Shown in pieces: positions 38,985-50,479 of a DNA stretch of 64,000 bases. The DNA lies in NCBI RefSeq assembly GCF_017896165.1, contig NZ_JAFCNB010000018.1, forward strand, positions 79,830 through 143,829. Direction: 5' to 3'. The notes beneath the pieces were generated by a model that ran no database searches, had not been told where the DNA came from, and was given only the letters and a program-made list of their open reading frames with translations. Origin of the DNA: Microbispora oryzae. Lineage in GTDB: Bacteria; Actinomycetota; Actinomycetes; Streptosporangiales; Streptosporangiaceae. A program made the translations under genes and the position numbers. Numbering within the stretch: the stretch's first letter is position 1; each line of letters begins with the position of its first letter.

Positions 38985-41377
38985 CAGTTCAGACGACGCA
39001 GCCGGAGCAGCCGGTCGTCGACATGGTCACCCTGACCATCGACGGTTTCCAGATCAGCGTCCCCAAGGGCACGCTGATCATCAGGGCCGCGGAGCTGGTG
39101 GGCATCCAGATCCCCCGGTTCTGCGACCACCCGCTGCTCGCCCCGGCCGCCAACTGCCGCCAGTGCCTGGTGGACATCACCGACGCGGGCAACGGCCGCG
39201 GCTTCCCCAAGCCGCAGCCCTCCTGCGCCATCGAGGTCGCCCAGGGCATGGTCGTGCAGACGCAGCTCACCTCGCCGGTGGCCGAGAAGGCCCAGCGCGG
39301 CGTAATGGAGATGCTCCTGCTGAACCACCCGCTCGACTGCCCGGTGTGCGACAAGGGCGGCGAGTGCCCCCTGCAGAACCAGGCCATGTCGAACGGCCAG
39401 GGCGAGAGCCGGTTCCAGGAGGAGAAGCGGACCTTCGAGAAGCCGATCGGGCTGTCGACCGAGGTGCTGCTCGACCGGGAGCGCTGCATCCAGTGCGCCC
39501 GGTGCATCCGGTTCTCCGACGAGATCGCCGGCGACCCGCTGATCGACTTCTTCGAGCGCGGGGCCAAGGAACAGGTGGGCGTCGCCGACGGCGAGCCGTT
39601 CCAGTCCTACTTCTCCGGCAACACGGTGCAGATCTGCCCGGTCGGCGCGCTGACCGGCGCGGCCTACCGGTTCCGGTCCCGTCCGTTCGACCTGGTCTCC
39701 ACGCCGAGCGCGTGTGAGCACTGCGCGTCGGGCTGCGCGCTGCGCACCGACCACCGGCGCGGCAAGGTCACCCGGCGCCTCGCCGGCGACGACCCGCAGG
39801 TCAACGAGGAGTGGAACTGCGACAAGGGCCGCTGGGCCTTCGCCTACGCCACCCAGCCCGACCGGCTGAAGACGCCGCTGATCCGCGACGAGGACGGCAA
39901 GCTGGTCCCGGCCTCGTGGCCGGAGGCGCTCGCGGTGGCGGCCGAGGGCCTGGCGCGGGCCAGGGGCAGGGCGGCCGTGCTGGCCGGCGGCCGGCTCACC
40001 GTCGAGGACGCCTACGCGTACAGCAAGTTCGCCCGGATCGCGCTCGACACCAACGACATCGACTTCCGGGCCAGGCCCCACTCCGAGGAGGAGGCGCGGT
40101 TCCTCGCCCACTCCGTCGCGGGCCGGGGCATCGAGGTCTCCTACACCGACCTGGAGACGGCCCCGGCCGTGCTCCTCGCCGGATTCGAGCCCGAAGACGA
40201 GTCGCCCATCGTCTTCCTCCGGCTCCGCAAGGCGGCGCGCAAGCGGGGCCTGAAGGTCTACTCGCTGGCGCCGTTCGCGACGCCGGGCCTGGCCAAGATG
40301 AACGGCACGCTCATCAGGACCGTCCCCGGGGCGGAGGCCGAGGCGCTCGGCGACCTGGTCACCGGCGACCTGCTGCCGGCCGGCGCGATCGTGCTCGCCG
40401 GTGAGCGGCTCGCCACCACCCCCGGCGCCCTGTCCGCCCTCGTACGGCTCGCGCAGGCGACCGGCGCCCGGCTCGCCTGGGTGCCGCGCCGGGCCGGGGA
40501 GCGGGGTGCGCTTGAGGCGGGCGCCCTGCCCAACCTGCTGCCGATCGGCCGACCGATCGACGACGAGACCGCCCGGGCCGAGATCGCCAGGGCCTGGGGC
40601 GTGGGCTCGGTGCCCGCCGCCCCCGGCCGCGACACCGCGGGGATCATCGAGGCCGCGCTGAACGAGGAGCTCGACGCGCTGGTCGTGGCGGGCGTCGACC
40701 CGTACGACCTGCCGGACCCGGCGCGGGCGCTGGAGGCGCTGGAGAACACGCCCTTCATCGTGAGCCTGGAGGTGCGGGCGAGCGCGGTCACCGACCGGGC
40801 CGACGTGGTCCTGCCGGTCGCCGCGGTGGCGGAGAAGTCCGGGACGTTCGTCGACTGGGAGGGCAGGGGCCGCTCGTTCGAGGCGGCCACGCCGGTCTCG
40901 GGAGTGATGAGCGACCTGCGGGCCGTCGCCTCGATCGCCGACCACATGGACGTCCACCTGGGCCTGCCCGACGCGGCGGCCGCGCGGCGCGAACTCGCCG
41001 CCATCGGAGCCTGGCGGGGCGGACGCGCCCTGGCCCCGGTCGTCAGCCGGCGGCCGGTGCGGGAGCCCCGCGCCGGGGAGGCCGTCCTGGCCACCTGGCA
41101 CCTGCTGATCGACGACGGCCGGCTCCAGGACGGCGAGCCGTACCTGGCCGGGACCGCACGGGCCGCCGAGGCCCTGGTCTCCGAGGCCACGGCCGCCGAG
41201 ATCGGCGCGGTCGACGGCGGGAAGATCACCGTCGGCGAGGGCGCCGTCCTGCCGGTGCGGATCGCGGACCTGCCCGACCGTGTGGTGTGGGTGCCGTCCA
41301 ACTCCGCCGGAGTGTCCGTCACCCGCGACCTGCGCGCGGCGGCGGGCGACGTCGTAACGATCGGGAGTGTCTCGTGA
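38981..41377 (+). CDS. nuoG: NADH-quinone oxidoreductase subunit G
   Basis: 798 aa from GTG 38981 (a GTG 12 bp upstream is in frame, but the chosen start overlaps the nuoF stop). The N-terminal 2Fe-2S domain has [38 protein letters not shown] ligates the next cluster, [14 protein letters not shown] the 4Fe-4S pair, and [15 protein letters not shown] an extra N7-type cluster. The rest is a molybdopterin-oxidoreductase-like fold without cofactor role. Largest subunit of the peripheral arm. Confidence 0.96.
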
Positions 41378-42726
41378 ACGGACCCACCCTGAACGACTTC
41401 GGCCATGATCCCCTGTGGATCTCGATCATCAAGGCCGTCGCGATATTCGTGTTCCTGATGCTGGGCGTGCTGTTCGGCGTGTGGACCGAGCGGAAGCTCA
41501 TCTCACGCATGCAGCACCGCTACGGCCCCAACCGCGCCGGCAAGTTCGGCCTGCTCCAGTCGGTCGCCGACGGCCTGAAGATGGGCCTCAAGGAAGACCT
41601 GATGCCGCGGACCGTCGACAAGGTCATCTACTTCCTGGCCCCGGTCATCATCGCGGTCCCGGCCTTCCTGTCCTTCTCCGTCATCCCGTTCGGGCCGATG
41701 GTCTGGATGTTCGGCCACAAGACGGCGCTCCAGCTCACCGACCTGCCGGTCGCGGTGCTGCTGGTCCTGGCGACCGCCTCGATCGGCGTCTACGGCATCG
41801 TGCTCGCCGGGTGGGGCTCCCGCTCGCCGTACGCGATCCTGGGCGGCCTGCGGTCCAGCGCCCAGGTGGTGTCGTACGAGATCGCGATGGGTCTGTCGTT
41901 CGTCGCGGTGTTCCTCCAGGCGGGCACGCTGTCCACCTCGGAGATCGTGGCGAAGCAGGCCGGCGGCCGCACCTGGGACGTCCTGGGCATGCACCTCACG
42001 ATGCCGTCCTGGTACGTGGTGTCGCTGCTCCCGTCCTTCCTGATCTACGCGATCACGATGCTGGGCGAGACCAACCGCGTGCCGTTCGACCTCCCCGAGG
42101 GTGAGGGCGAGCTGGTCGGCGGCTTCCACACCGAATACTCCTCCTCGCTGAAGTTCGCGATGTTCATGCTCGCCGAGTACGTGAACGTGTTCACCGTCTC
42201 GGCGATGGCGATCACGCTGTTCTTCGGTGGCTGGCGGGCGCCGTGGCCGATCTCGCTGTGGAGCGGCGCCAACTCCGGCTGGTGGCCGCTGCTGTGGTTC
42301 TTCGCCAAGCTGGCCATCGCCTTCGGATTCTTCGTCTGGGTCCGGGCGTCGCTGCCTCGCGTCCGGTACGACCAGCTGATGGCCTTCGGCTGGAAGGTGC
42401 TCATCCCGCTCAACCTGGGCTGGATCCTGCTGGCGGCCACGTTCAAGGCGACCCGCCTCCCGGAGGCCAACCAGGCCTTCGTGTTCACCATCGGCGGCGT
42501 GGTCATCATCGGCGCGTTCGTGATCTGGCTCCGGTTTGACACGGTGAACCAGCGGCGCCGGGAGGCGAAGGCCACCCAGATCGAGGAGGAGTTCGAGCAG
42601 CTCCGCGAGGAGCCGCTGGCGGGCGGGTTCCCCGTGCCGCCGCTCGACCTCCCGCACTACCACGGAGTCGTGCCCGCCGCGCGTCTTCACCCCGACGCCA
42701 AGGAGGTGACCAGTGGGAGCAACTGA
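41374..42726 (+). CDS. nuoH: NADH-quinone oxidoreductase subunit H
   Basis: 450 aa from GTG 41374. Eight or nine helices with the quinone-channel loops [20 protein letters not shown] and [22 protein letters not shown]-terminal extension of about 60 residues ([20 protein letters not shown]) beyond the core is charged and typical of actinobacteria. Overlaps nuoI by 14 bp. Confidence 0.96.
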   Translation: MNGPTLNDFGHDPLWISIIKAVAIFVFLMLGVLFGVWTERKLISRMQHRYGPNRAGKFGLLQSVADGLKMGLKEDLMPRTVDKVIYFLAPVIIAVPAFLSFSVIPFGPMVWMFGHKTALQLTDLPVAVLLVLATASIGVYGIVLAGWGSRSPYAILGGLRSSAQVVSYEIAMGLSFVAVFLQAGTLSTSEIVAKQAGGRTWDVLGMHLTMPSWYVVSLLPSFLIYAITMLGETNRVPFDLPEGEGELVGGFHTEYSSSLKFAMFMLAEYVNVFTVSAMAITLFFGGWRAPWPISLWSGANSGWWPLLWFFAKLAIAFGFFVWVRASLPRVRYDQLMAFGWKVLIPLNLGWILLAATFKATRLPEANQAFVFTIGGVVIIGAFVIWLRFDTVNQRRREAKATQIEEEFEQLREEPLAGGFPVPPLDLPHYHGVVPAARLHPDAKEVTSGSN

Positions 42727-43228
42727 TTGGCTGAACCCGATCAAGGGATTCGGCGTCACCTTCCACCACATGTTCAAGAAGCCGGTGACGGTCAACTATC
42801 CGGAGGAGAAGCGGCCCACGGCGCCGCGGTTCCACGGACGTCACCAGCTGAACCGGTGGCCGGACGGTCTGGAGAAGTGCGTCGGCTGCGAGCTGTGCGC
42901 CTGGGCGTGTCCCGCCGACGCGATCTACGTCGAGGGCGGCGACAACACCGATTCCGAGCGGTACTCGCCCGGTGAGCGGTACGGCCGGGTGTACCAGATC
43001 AACTACCTGCGGTGCATCCTCTGCGGGCTGTGCATCGAGGCGTGCCCGACCCGGGCGCTCACGATGACCAACGAGTACGAGCTCGCCGACTCCAGCCGCG
43101 AGTCGCTGATCTACACCAAGGAGATGCTCCTCGCGCCGCTCGGACCCGGGATGGAGCAGCCGCCCCACCCGATGCGTCTCGGCGAGTCCGAGGAGGACTA
43201 CTACCGGTTGGGTCAAAGCAATGGGTGA
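42713..43228 (+). CDS. nuoI: NADH-quinone oxidoreductase subunit I
   Basis: 171 aa from GTG 42713, with AGGAGG 6 bases upstream inside nuoH. Two 4Fe-4S ferredoxin motifs, [18 protein letters not shown] and [18 protein letters not shown], bind clusters N6a and N6b. Electron wire between NuoG and NuoB. Overlaps nuoJ by 8 bp. Confidence 0.97.
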   Translation: MGATDWLNPIKGFGVTFHHMFKKPVTVNYPEEKRPTAPRFHGRHQLNRWPDGLEKCVGCELCAWACPADAIYVEGGDNTDSERYSPGERYGRVYQINYLRCILCGLCIEACPTRALTMTNEYELADSSRESLIYTKEMLLAPLGPGMEQPPHPMRLGESEEDYYRLGQSNG

Positions 43229-44186
43229 GTCCATCACGTTCTGGGTGCTCGCGGTCGTTTCGGTGGCCGCCGCGCTCGGACTCGTCTTCAGCCGCAGGGC
43301 CGTCTACTCGGCCCTCATGCTGGGCGTGGTCATGCTCTCGCTGGCGGTGCTCTACGCGGTGCAGGACGCGCCGTTCCTCGCCGCGGTGCAGATCATCGTC
43401 TACACCGGCGCGGTCATGATGCTGTTCCTGTTCGTGCTCATGCTCGTGGGCGTGGACTCCTCCGACTCGCTGGTGGAGACGATCAGGGGTCAGCGGTTCT
43501 GGGCCATCGTCGCCGGGCTGGGCTTCGCCGCCCTGCTGGCGTTCGGCATCGGGAACGTCGTGCTGACCGCGCCCAAGGGCCTGACCGCCGCCACGAAGGC
43601 GGGCAACGTGCCGTCCCTGGCCGAACTGATCTTCACCCGCCACGTGTTCGCGTTCGAGGTCACGTCGGCGCTGCTGATCACGGCGGCGCTCGGCGCGATG
43701 GTGCTCGCGCACCGCGAGCGCACCGAGGCGAAGCCGACGCAGAAGGACCTCTCCCGGCAGCGCTTCGTCGCCTTCGGCCGGACCGGCAAGAACCCGGCGT
43801 CGCTGCCCGGACCCGGCACCTACGCCCGGCACAACGCCATCGACATGCCCGCGCTGCTGCCCGACGGCACCGTCTCGCCGCTGTCGGTCAACCGCGTCCT
43901 CGCCCGGCACGAGGCCGAGGAGGGCACGCTGCCTCCGGAGATCGCCGAGGTGCTGCGGCAGGACGAGCTCGACCGGGAGGCCGAGCGGCACAGCACGCCG
44001 ACTCCGGCCGAGGAGGCCGCGAGCGGCCCGGACACCGAGCCGGTGGACACCGAGCCCATCCACGGCGAGCCCATCCACACCGAGCCCTCCGCTGAGGCCG
44101 GCCCGGGTGAGGAGCCCGCGGACGCCGAGGAGGCCCTGACACCGGGGCGGGCCGGTCGGCCGGCCAGCGAGGAGGACGGCAAGTGA
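43221..44186 (+). CDS. nuoJ: NADH-quinone oxidoreductase subunit J
   Basis: 321 aa from ATG 43221. Five membrane helices in the first 170 residues, with the conserved bulge helix [27 protein letters not shown] roughly 140-residue acidic tail follows, with repeats such as [14 protein letters not shown]. The tail makes it twice the enterobacterial length, as often in actinobacteria. Overlaps nuoK by 4 bp. Confidence 0.95.
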   Translation: MGESITFWVLAVVSVAAALGLVFSRRAVYSALMLGVVMLSLAVLYAVQDAPFLAAVQIIVYTGAVMMLFLFVLMLVGVDSSDSLVETIRGQRFWAIVAGLGFAALLAFGIGNVVLTAPKGLTAATKAGNVPSLAELIFTRHVFAFEVTSALLITAALGAMVLAHRERTEAKPTQKDLSRQRFVAFGRTGKNPASLPGPGTYARHNAIDMPALLPDGTVSPLSVNRVLARHEAEEGTLPPEIAEVLRQDELDREAERHSTPTPAEEAASGPDTEPVDTEPIHGEPIHTEPSAEAGPGEEPADAEEALTPGRAGRPASEEDGK

Positions 44187-44479
44187 CCACGCACTACCTG
44201 GTGCTCTCCGCGCTGCTGTTCGCCATCGGCGGCGTCGGCGTGCTCGTACGGCGCAACGCCATCGTGGTCTTCATGTGCGTCGAGCTCATGCTCAACGCCT
44301 GCAACCTGGCGTTCGTCACCTTCGCCCGGCAGAACGGCAACCTCGACGGTCAGGTCATCGCGTTCTTCGTGATGATCGTGGCCGCCGCCGAGGTCGTCAT
44401 CGGCCTGGCCATCATCGTGACGATCTTCCGAACCCGCAGGTCCGCGTCGGTCGACGACGCGAGCCTGCTGAAGCACTAA
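44183..44479 (+). CDS. nuoK: NADH-quinone oxidoreductase subunit K
   Basis: 98 aa from GTG 44183. Three helices; intramembrane glutamates in [17 protein letters not shown] and [16 protein letters not shown] are the conserved proton-path residues. Confidence 0.97.
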   Translation: MTTHYLVLSALLFAIGGVGVLVRRNAIVVFMCVELMLNACNLAFVTFARQNGNLDGQVIAFFVMIVAAAEVVIGLAIIVTIFRTRRSASVDDASLLKH

Positions 44480-44488
44480 GAGGTGGCC

Positions 44489-46399
44489 GTGGAACCCGCT
44501 TCGCACGTAGCGTCGATCATCGCCCACTCCGGTGGGGCGATCGGGGTCGCCTGGCTGATGATCGCCTTCCCCCTGATTGGGGCGGCGGCTCTCCTGCTGG
44601 GCGGGAGGGCCTCCGACAAGTACGGCCATCTGTTGGGCGTCCTCATGGCGGTGGCGTCCTTCGTCGTGGCCGCGCTCGCGTTCTTCCAGGTGCTGGGCTT
44701 CCAGCCGGGAGAGCGCCGCCGCGGCGTCCCGCTCTACGACTTCATCCCGGGAATCGCCAAGGTCGGCCTGCTGGTCGACCCGCTGTCGATCTCGTTCTGC
44801 CTGCTGATCACCTTCGTCGGCTCGCTGATCCACATCTACTCGATCGGCTACATGTCGCACGACCCGGCCAGGCGGCGCTTCTTCGCCTACCTGAACCTGT
44901 TCGTGGCGGCCATGCTCCTCCTGGTGCTGGCCGACAACTACGTGGGCCTGTTCGTCGGGTGGGAGGGCGTCGGCCTGGCGTCGTACCTGCTGATCGGCTT
45001 CTGGCAGCACAAGCCCTCCGCGGCGACGGCCGCCAAGAAGGCGTTCATCGTCAACCGGGTCGGCGACTTCGGTCTGCTGATCGGCATCTTCACGATCTTC
45101 GCGACGTTCCACTCGCTGGCGTTCGCCGACGTGTTCTCCGCCGCGGGCGGCGCGTCGTCCGGCACGCTCACCGCGATCGGCCTGCTGCTGCTCGTCGGCG
45201 CGTGCGGCAAGTCCGCGCAGCTCCCGCTGCAGTCCTGGCTCCTGGACGCGATGGAGGGCCCGACCCCGGTGTCGGCCCTCATCCACGCCGCGACCATGGT
45301 CACCGCGGGCGTCTACCTGATCGTCAGGTCGGGCCCGATCTTCCAGGGCGCCGAGGCGGCCCAGCTCGTCGTCACGATCGTCGGTGTGGCCACGCTGCTC
45401 GCCGGTGCGATCATCGGTACCGCGAAGGACGACATCAAGAAGGCCCTCGCCGGGTCGACGATGTCGCAGATCGGCTACATGGTGCTCGCCGCGGGCATCG
45501 GCCCGGCCGGGTACGCGTTCGCGATCGCCCACCTGATCACGCACGGTTTCTTCAAGGCCGACCTCTTCCTCGGCGCCGGATCGGTCATGCACGGCATGAA
45601 CGACGAGGTGAACATGCGGAAGTACGGCGGCCTGCGGAAGGTCATGCCGATCACCTTCGTGACCTTCCTGATCGGCTACCTCGCCATCATCGGGTTCCCG
45701 CTGCTGTCCGGCTACTTCACCAAGGACGGCATCATCGAGGTCGCGATGGAGCACAACGCGATCCTCGGCTGGCTCGCCGTGCTCGGCGCGGGCATCACGG
45801 GCTTCTACATGTCCCGCCTGGTGTTCATGACGTTCTTCGGCGCGAGGCGCTGGGAGCCCACGGCTCACCCGCACGAGTCGCCCGCCGTCATGACCTGGCC
45901 GCTGATCATCCTGTCGATCGGGGCGCTCGGCCTGGGCGCGTTCCTGATCATCGGTAACCGGTTCATGACCTTCCTGGCCCCCGCCGTCGGGGCGCCGGAG
46001 GAGCTGCCGTCCTTCAACCCGTTCACGGCCACCGGCCTCGTCACCCTCGCCCTCGTGGCGATCGGCGTCGCCTTCGCCTGGTTCAGGTACGGAGCGGCCG
46101 AGGTGCCCGCGGTGGCCCCGCGCGGCTCCTTCCTCACCACGTTCGCCCGCCGCGACCTGTACGGCGACGCCCTGAACGAGGCGCTGTTCATGCGCCCCGG
46201 CCAGTGGCTGACCCGCCTGGCGGTGTTCTTCGACAACCGCGGGATCGACGGCCTGGTGAACGGTCTTGCCGCCTTCATCGGGGGCTCGTCCGGGCGCATG
46301 CGCCGGATCCAGACCGGGTTCGTCCGTTCGTACGCGCTGTCGATATTCGTCGGCGCCGCCCTCCTGGCCGGCGCCTGGCTCGTCGTAGGGAACCTGTGA
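44489..46399 (+). CDS. nuoL: NADH-quinone oxidoreductase subunit L
   Basis: 636 aa from GTG 44489, chosen because AAGAGG ends 5 bases upstream; GTG 44483 is in frame. Antiporter-like subunit with [38 protein letters not shown] (key Lys/Glu region) and [10 protein letters not shown]. The C-terminal lateral helix and last anchor ([16 protein letters not shown]) are present. A distal proton-pumping channel of the membrane arm. Confidence 0.95.
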   Translation: MEPASHVASIIAHSGGAIGVAWLMIAFPLIGAAALLLGGRASDKYGHLLGVLMAVASFVVAALAFFQVLGFQPGERRRGVPLYDFIPGIAKVGLLVDPLSISFCLLITFVGSLIHIYSIGYMSHDPARRRFFAYLNLFVAAMLLLVLADNYVGLFVGWEGVGLASYLLIGFWQHKPSAATAAKKAFIVNRVGDFGLLIGIFTIFATFHSLAFADVFSAAGGASSGTLTAIGLLLLVGACGKSAQLPLQSWLLDAMEGPTPVSALIHAATMVTAGVYLIVRSGPIFQGAEAAQLVVTIVGVATLLAGAIIGTAKDDIKKALAGSTMSQIGYMVLAAGIGPAGYAFAIAHLITHGFFKADLFLGAGSVMHGMNDEVNMRKYGGLRKVMPITFVTFLIGYLAIIGFPLLSGYFTKDGIIEVAMEHNAILGWLAVLGAGITGFYMSRLVFMTFFGARRWEPTAHPHESPAVMTWPLIILSIGALGLGAFLIIGNRFMTFLAPAVGAPEELPSFNPFTATGLVTLALVAIGVAFAWFRYGAAEVPAVAPRGSFLTTFARRDLYGDALNEALFMRPGQWLTRLAVFFDNRGIDGLVNGLAAFIGGSSGRMRRIQTGFVRSYALSIFVGAALLAGAWLVVGNL

Positions 46400-47904
46400 T
46401 GCCCTGGCTTTCCACCCTGATGGGCGTGTCCGTGCTCGGCGCGCTGGGCGTGACCCTCGTCCGCAACGACAAGCTCGCCAAGCAGTTCACGCTGGTCGTT
46501 TCGCTGATCGTGCTGGCGCTCACCGTCGGCATGGCGGTCCAGTTCAGCCCGAACGGCGACAAGTTCCAGTTCGTCGAGACCTACGACTGGATCCCGTCCT
46601 TCGGCGTGCACTACGGCGTCGCCGTCGACGGGATCGCCCTGGTGCTGATCCTGCTGTCGGTGATCCTCGTACCGATCGTCGTGCTGGCCTCCTGGCATGA
46701 CGCGGAGGCGGGCAAGCGGTCGGTCCGGACGTACTTCTCGCTGATCCTCGTTCTCGAGGCGATGATGATCGGCGTCTTCGCGGCGACCGACGTCTTCCTC
46801 TTCTACGTCTTCTTCGAAGCCATGCTGATCCCGATGTACTTCATGATCGGGTCGTACGGCGGGGCACAGCGGTCGTACGCGGCCGTGAAGTTCCTGCTGT
46901 ACTCGCTGTTCGGCGGGCTCCTGATGCTGGTCGCGGTGATCGCGCTCTACTCGATCGCCGGCAAGGGCACCTTCATGTTCTCCGACCTCGTCGGGACCGT
47001 GCAGGACGTGACGACGCAGAAGTGGCTGTTCCTCGGCTTCTTCGTCGCCTTCGCGATCAAGGCGCCGCTCTGGCCGTTCCACACCTGGCTGCCCGACGCC
47101 GCCGCCCAGGCCCCGGCCGGTGCGGCCGTGCTGCTGGTCGGCGTGCTCGACAAGGTCGGCACGTACGGCATGCTCCGCTTCTGCCTGGAGCTGTTCCCGG
47201 ACGCCGCGAAGTTCTTCACGCCGCTGGTCATCGCGCTGTCGGTGGTCGGCATCGTGTACGGCGCGATCGTGGCCATCGGGCAGACCGACATGAAGCGGCT
47301 CATCGCCTACACGTCGGTCTCGCACTTCGGCTTCATCGCCCTCGGCGTGTTCGCCATGACGACGGACGCCGGGGCCGGGGCGACCCTCTACATGGTCAAC
47401 CACGGCTTCTCGACCGGCGCGCTGTTCCTGATCGCGGGCTTCCTGATCCACCGCCGCGGCTCGCAGTTCATCGCCGACTACGGCGGCGTGCAGAAGGTCG
47501 CCCCGGTCCTCGCGGGGACGTTCCTGGTGGCCGGTCTGTCCAGCCTCTCGCTGCCGGGCCTCAGCACGTTCGTCAGTGAGTTCATGGTCCTCACCGGCAC
47601 CTACCAGCGGTACATGGTCCCGGCGATCATCGCGGCGACCGGCGTCATCCTGGCCGCGATCTACATCCTGTGGATGTACCAGCGGACCATGAACGGCCCC
47701 ACGGCCGAGTCGGTCAAGGGCCTGCGCGACCTCAACGCGCGGGAGAAGTTCGTGGTCGCGCCGTTGATCGCCCTGCTGCTGATCTTCGGCTTCTATCCCA
47801 AGCCGCTCCTCGACGTCATCCACCCGGCGGTCAAGGACACCCTGTCCAGCGTCGGCGTGTCGGATCCCGCGCCTGCCGTACCCGTTGCCAAGGAGGGCCA
47901 GTGA
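46399..47904 (+). CDS. nuoM: NADH-quinone oxidoreductase subunit M
   Basis: 501 aa from ATG 46399, which shares one base with the nuoL stop. Antiporter-like subunit: FEAMLIPMYFMIGSYGG, PLWPFHTWLPDAAAQAPAG and YTSVSHFGFIALGVFA. About fourteen helices. Proton channel. Confidence 0.97.
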   Translation: MPWLSTLMGVSVLGALGVTLVRNDKLAKQFTLVVSLIVLALTVGMAVQFSPNGDKFQFVETYDWIPSFGVHYGVAVDGIALVLILLSVILVPIVVLASWHDAEAGKRSVRTYFSLILVLEAMMIGVFAATDVFLFYVFFEAMLIPMYFMIGSYGGAQRSYAAVKFLLYSLFGGLLMLVAVIALYSIAGKGTFMFSDLVGTVQDVTTQKWLFLGFFVAFAIKAPLWPFHTWLPDAAAQAPAGAAVLLVGVLDKVGTYGMLRFCLELFPDAAKFFTPLVIALSVVGIVYGAIVAIGQTDMKRLIAYTSVSHFGFIALGVFAMTTDAGAGATLYMVNHGFSTGALFLIAGFLIHRRGSQFIADYGGVQKVAPVLAGTFLVAGLSSLSLPGLSTFVSEFMVLTGTYQRYMVPAIIAATGVILAAIYILWMYQRTMNGPTAESVKGLRDLNAREKFVVAPLIALLLIFGFYPKPLLDVIHPAVKDTLSSVGVSDPAPAVPVAKEGQ

Positions 47905-49451
47905 ACGGCACCATCCAAGCGCCCACCATTGAGTACGCCCTGCTGGCGCCGATGCTCGTCGTCTTCGGCGCGGCCATCGTGGGCGTACTCGTGGAGGCGT
48001 TCGCCCCGCGCTATCTGCGGTCGGCGATCCACCTGCCGCTCACCCTGTTGTCACTGGCCGGCGCGTTCGCACTGACCGTGTGGCAGGCGCTCAAGGGTGT
48101 GCCCACCAAGCCCGCCGCCATGGGAGCGGTCGCCGTCGACGGGCCCGCGCTGTTCATCTGGGGCACGATCCTCGTGCTCGCGTTCGTCAGCGTGATGCTC
48201 ATCAACGACGAGGGCCACTTCGTGGCCGCCGCGGCGGCCGTGCCGGGCTCCGCCGAGGAGGAGCAGGCGCTCTACTCGGGCGCGGCGCACACCGAGATCT
48301 ACCCGCTGGTGCTGTTCGCCGTGGGCGGGATGCTGCTGTTCCCGGCGAGCAACGACCTCCTGGTGGCGTTCGTGGCCCTGGAGGTCATGTCGCTCCCGCT
48401 GTACCTGCTGTGCGGCCTGGCCCGGCGCAGGCGGCTGCTCTCCCAGGAGGCCGCCGTCAAGTACTTCCTGCTCGGTGCGTTCTCGTCCGCCTTCTTCCTC
48501 TACGGCACCGCCCTGCTGTACGGCTACGCGGGCTCGATCGACCTCGCCCGGATCAACGCGGCCCTCGGCACGGTGGGCGGGCAGGACACCCTGCTCTACC
48601 TCGGCGCGGGCATGCTGGGCGTCGGCCTGCTGTTCAAGATCGGTGCAGCGCCGTTCCAGGCGTGGAAGCCCGACGTCTACCAGGGTTCGCCCACCCCGAT
48701 CACCGCGCTGATGGCCTCCGGCACCCTGGTCGCCGCGTTCGGCGCGCTGCTGCGGGTCTTCTGGGTCGGCCTCGGCGGCCTCGACTGGGACTGGAGCCCC
48801 GTCCTGTGGGGTGTGGCGATCCTCACGATGGTGGTCGGCGCGGTCCTCGCGATCACGCAGACCGACATCAAGCGGATGCTGGCCTACTCGTCGATCGCCC
48901 ACGGCGGCTTCCTGCTCGTCGGCGTCGTCGCGACCGGGACCGCCGCGCAGAACACCTCGGCCCTCTCGGGGATCCTGTTCTACCTCGTGGCGTACGGCGT
49001 CACCACGGTCGGCGCGTTCGCCGTGGTGACCATGGTGCGCGACGCGGGCGGCGAGGCCTGGCACCTGTCCCGGTGGGCGGGTCTCGGCAAGCGCTCCCCG
49101 CTGCTGGCCGCGGTGTTCGCGTTCTTCCTGCTCGCCTTCGCCGGCATCCCGCTGACGAGCGGGTTCTTCGGGAAGTACGCGGTGTTCCAGGCCGCGGTGA
49201 GCGGAGGCGCCACGCCCCTGGTCATCGTGGGTGTGGTGGCCTCGGCCGTGGCCGCGTTCTTCTACGTCAGAATCATCGTGCTGATGTTCTTCAGCGACCC
49301 GGCCGCCGACGGGCCGAGTGTCGTCCTGCCGTCGCGGGGCACCGCGGCTGTGGTCGGGTTCGCCGCGTTGGCTACGGTAGTCCTCGGGGTCTACCCGGAG
49401 CCCGTGCTCCATCTGGCCCACTCGGCTGCTCAATCGCTGTTCGTTCGTTAG
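47901..49451 (+). CDS. nuoN: NADH-quinone oxidoreductase subunit N
   Basis: 516 aa from GTG 47901, with AAGGAGG upstream. Antiporter-like subunit: LEVMSLPLYLLCGLARR, APFQAWKPDVYQGSPTPITA and LAYSSIAHGGFLLVGVVA. Last gene of the complete nuoA-N set; 10 bp later begins the polyprenyl diphosphate synthase. Confidence 0.96.
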   Translation: MNGTIQAPTIEYALLAPMLVVFGAAIVGVLVEAFAPRYLRSAIHLPLTLLSLAGAFALTVWQALKGVPTKPAAMGAVAVDGPALFIWGTILVLAFVSVMLINDEGHFVAAAAAVPGSAEEEQALYSGAAHTEIYPLVLFAVGGMLLFPASNDLLVAFVALEVMSLPLYLLCGLARRRRLLSQEAAVKYFLLGAFSSAFFLYGTALLYGYAGSIDLARINAALGTVGGQDTLLYLGAGMLGVGLLFKIGAAPFQAWKPDVYQGSPTPITALMASGTLVAAFGALLRVFWVGLGGLDWDWSPVLWGVAILTMVVGAVLAITQTDIKRMLAYSSIAHGGFLLVGVVATGTAAQNTSALSGILFYLVAYGVTTVGAFAVVTMVRDAGGEAWHLSRWAGLGKRSPLLAAVFAFFLLAFAGIPLTSGFFGKYAVFQAAVSGGATPLVIVGVVASAVAAFFYVRIIVLMFFSDPAADGPSVVLPSRGTAAVVGFAALATVVLGVYPEPVLHLAHSAAQSLFVR

Positions 49452-49461
49452 GAGTTTTCAG

Positions 49462-50457
49462 ATGGCCGCGCCGCCCGTTGTGGACATTCCTGTGGCCGAC
49501 GAGCGGCTGGCCGAAGATCTGGCGAACGGCCTCGCGGCCGTGGAGAAGCTGCTCCGCTCGTCCGTCGAGAGTGAGGACGCCTTCGTCACGGAGGCGTCCC
49601 GCCACCTCATCGAGGCGGGCGGCAAGCGGTTCCGGGCCATGCTGGTCCTGCTGGCCGCCCAGTTCGGCAACCCCGACGCCCCCGGCGTGGTGCCCGGGGC
49701 GGTCGTGATCGAGTTGACCCACCTGGCGACGCTCTACCACGACGACGTGATGGACGAGGCGCGCGTGCGCCGTGGATCTCAGTCGGCCAACGCCCGCTGG
49801 GACAACAGCGTCGCGATCCTGACGGGCGACTACCTGTTCGCCCAGGCGTCCGAGATCCTCGCCGACCTCGGCGCCGACATCATCCGCGTCCAGGCCAGGA
49901 CGTTCTCCCGTTTGGTACGCGGGCAGATCCGCGAGACCATCGGCCCGGCCGCCGGTCAGGACGCGGTCTCCCACTACATCGGTGTGCTGGCCGACAAGAC
50001 CGGCTCGCTGATCGCCACCTCGGCCTACTTCGGCGCCACCCTCGCCGGCGCGCCGCCGGAGATCGTGGAGCGGGTCACCGACGCCTGCGAGGCGATCGGC
50101 GTGGCCTGGCAGCTCGGCGACGACCTGATCGACGTGGCCGCCCTGCCGGTGGAGTCGGGCAAGACGCCCGGAACCGACCTGCGCGAGGGCATCCGCACCC
50201 TGCCGGTGCTGTACGCCCTCGCCTCGGACGACGCGGCCGACGCCCGCCTGCGGGAGTTGCTGTCCGGCCCGGTGGCCGAGGAGGACCTCGCGGAGGCCCT
50301 GTCCCTGCTGCGCGCCCACGACGCGATGTCGCGGGCGCAGCAGGAGGTCACTCGCTGGACCGACCGGGCCAGGACGGCGCTGTCCGGTCTGCCGGATATC
50401 CCCGCCCGGGACGCCCTGCTCGCCCTCTGCGGCTACGTCGGGGAGCGCTCGGGCTGA
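49462..50457 (+). CDS. Polyprenyl (menaquinone side-chain) diphosphate synthase
   Basis: 331 aa from ATG 49462. First aspartate-rich motif ATLYHDDVMDEARVRRG, second motif WQLGDDLIDVAAL, and GGKRFRAMLVLLAAQ. A long-chain all-trans prenyl diphosphate synthase that would supply the menaquinone tail. Its position directly after nuoN and 17 kb from menG ties quinone synthesis to complex I. Product chain length cannot be read with certainty. Confidence 0.92.
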   Translation: MAAPPVVDIPVADERLAEDLANGLAAVEKLLRSSVESEDAFVTEASRHLIEAGGKRFRAMLVLLAAQFGNPDAPGVVPGAVVIELTHLATLYHDDVMDEARVRRGSQSANARWDNSVAILTGDYLFAQASEILADLGADIIRVQARTFSRLVRGQIRETIGPAAGQDAVSHYIGVLADKTGSLIATSAYFGATLAGAPPEIVERVTDACEAIGVAWQLGDDLIDVAALPVESGKTPGTDLREGIRTLPVLYALASDDAADARLRELLSGPVAEEDLAEALSLLRAHDAMSRAQQEVTRWTDRARTALSGLPDIPARDALLALCGYVGERSG

Positions 50458-50479
50458 TCGCCGTCCGGGCTGATGCGCC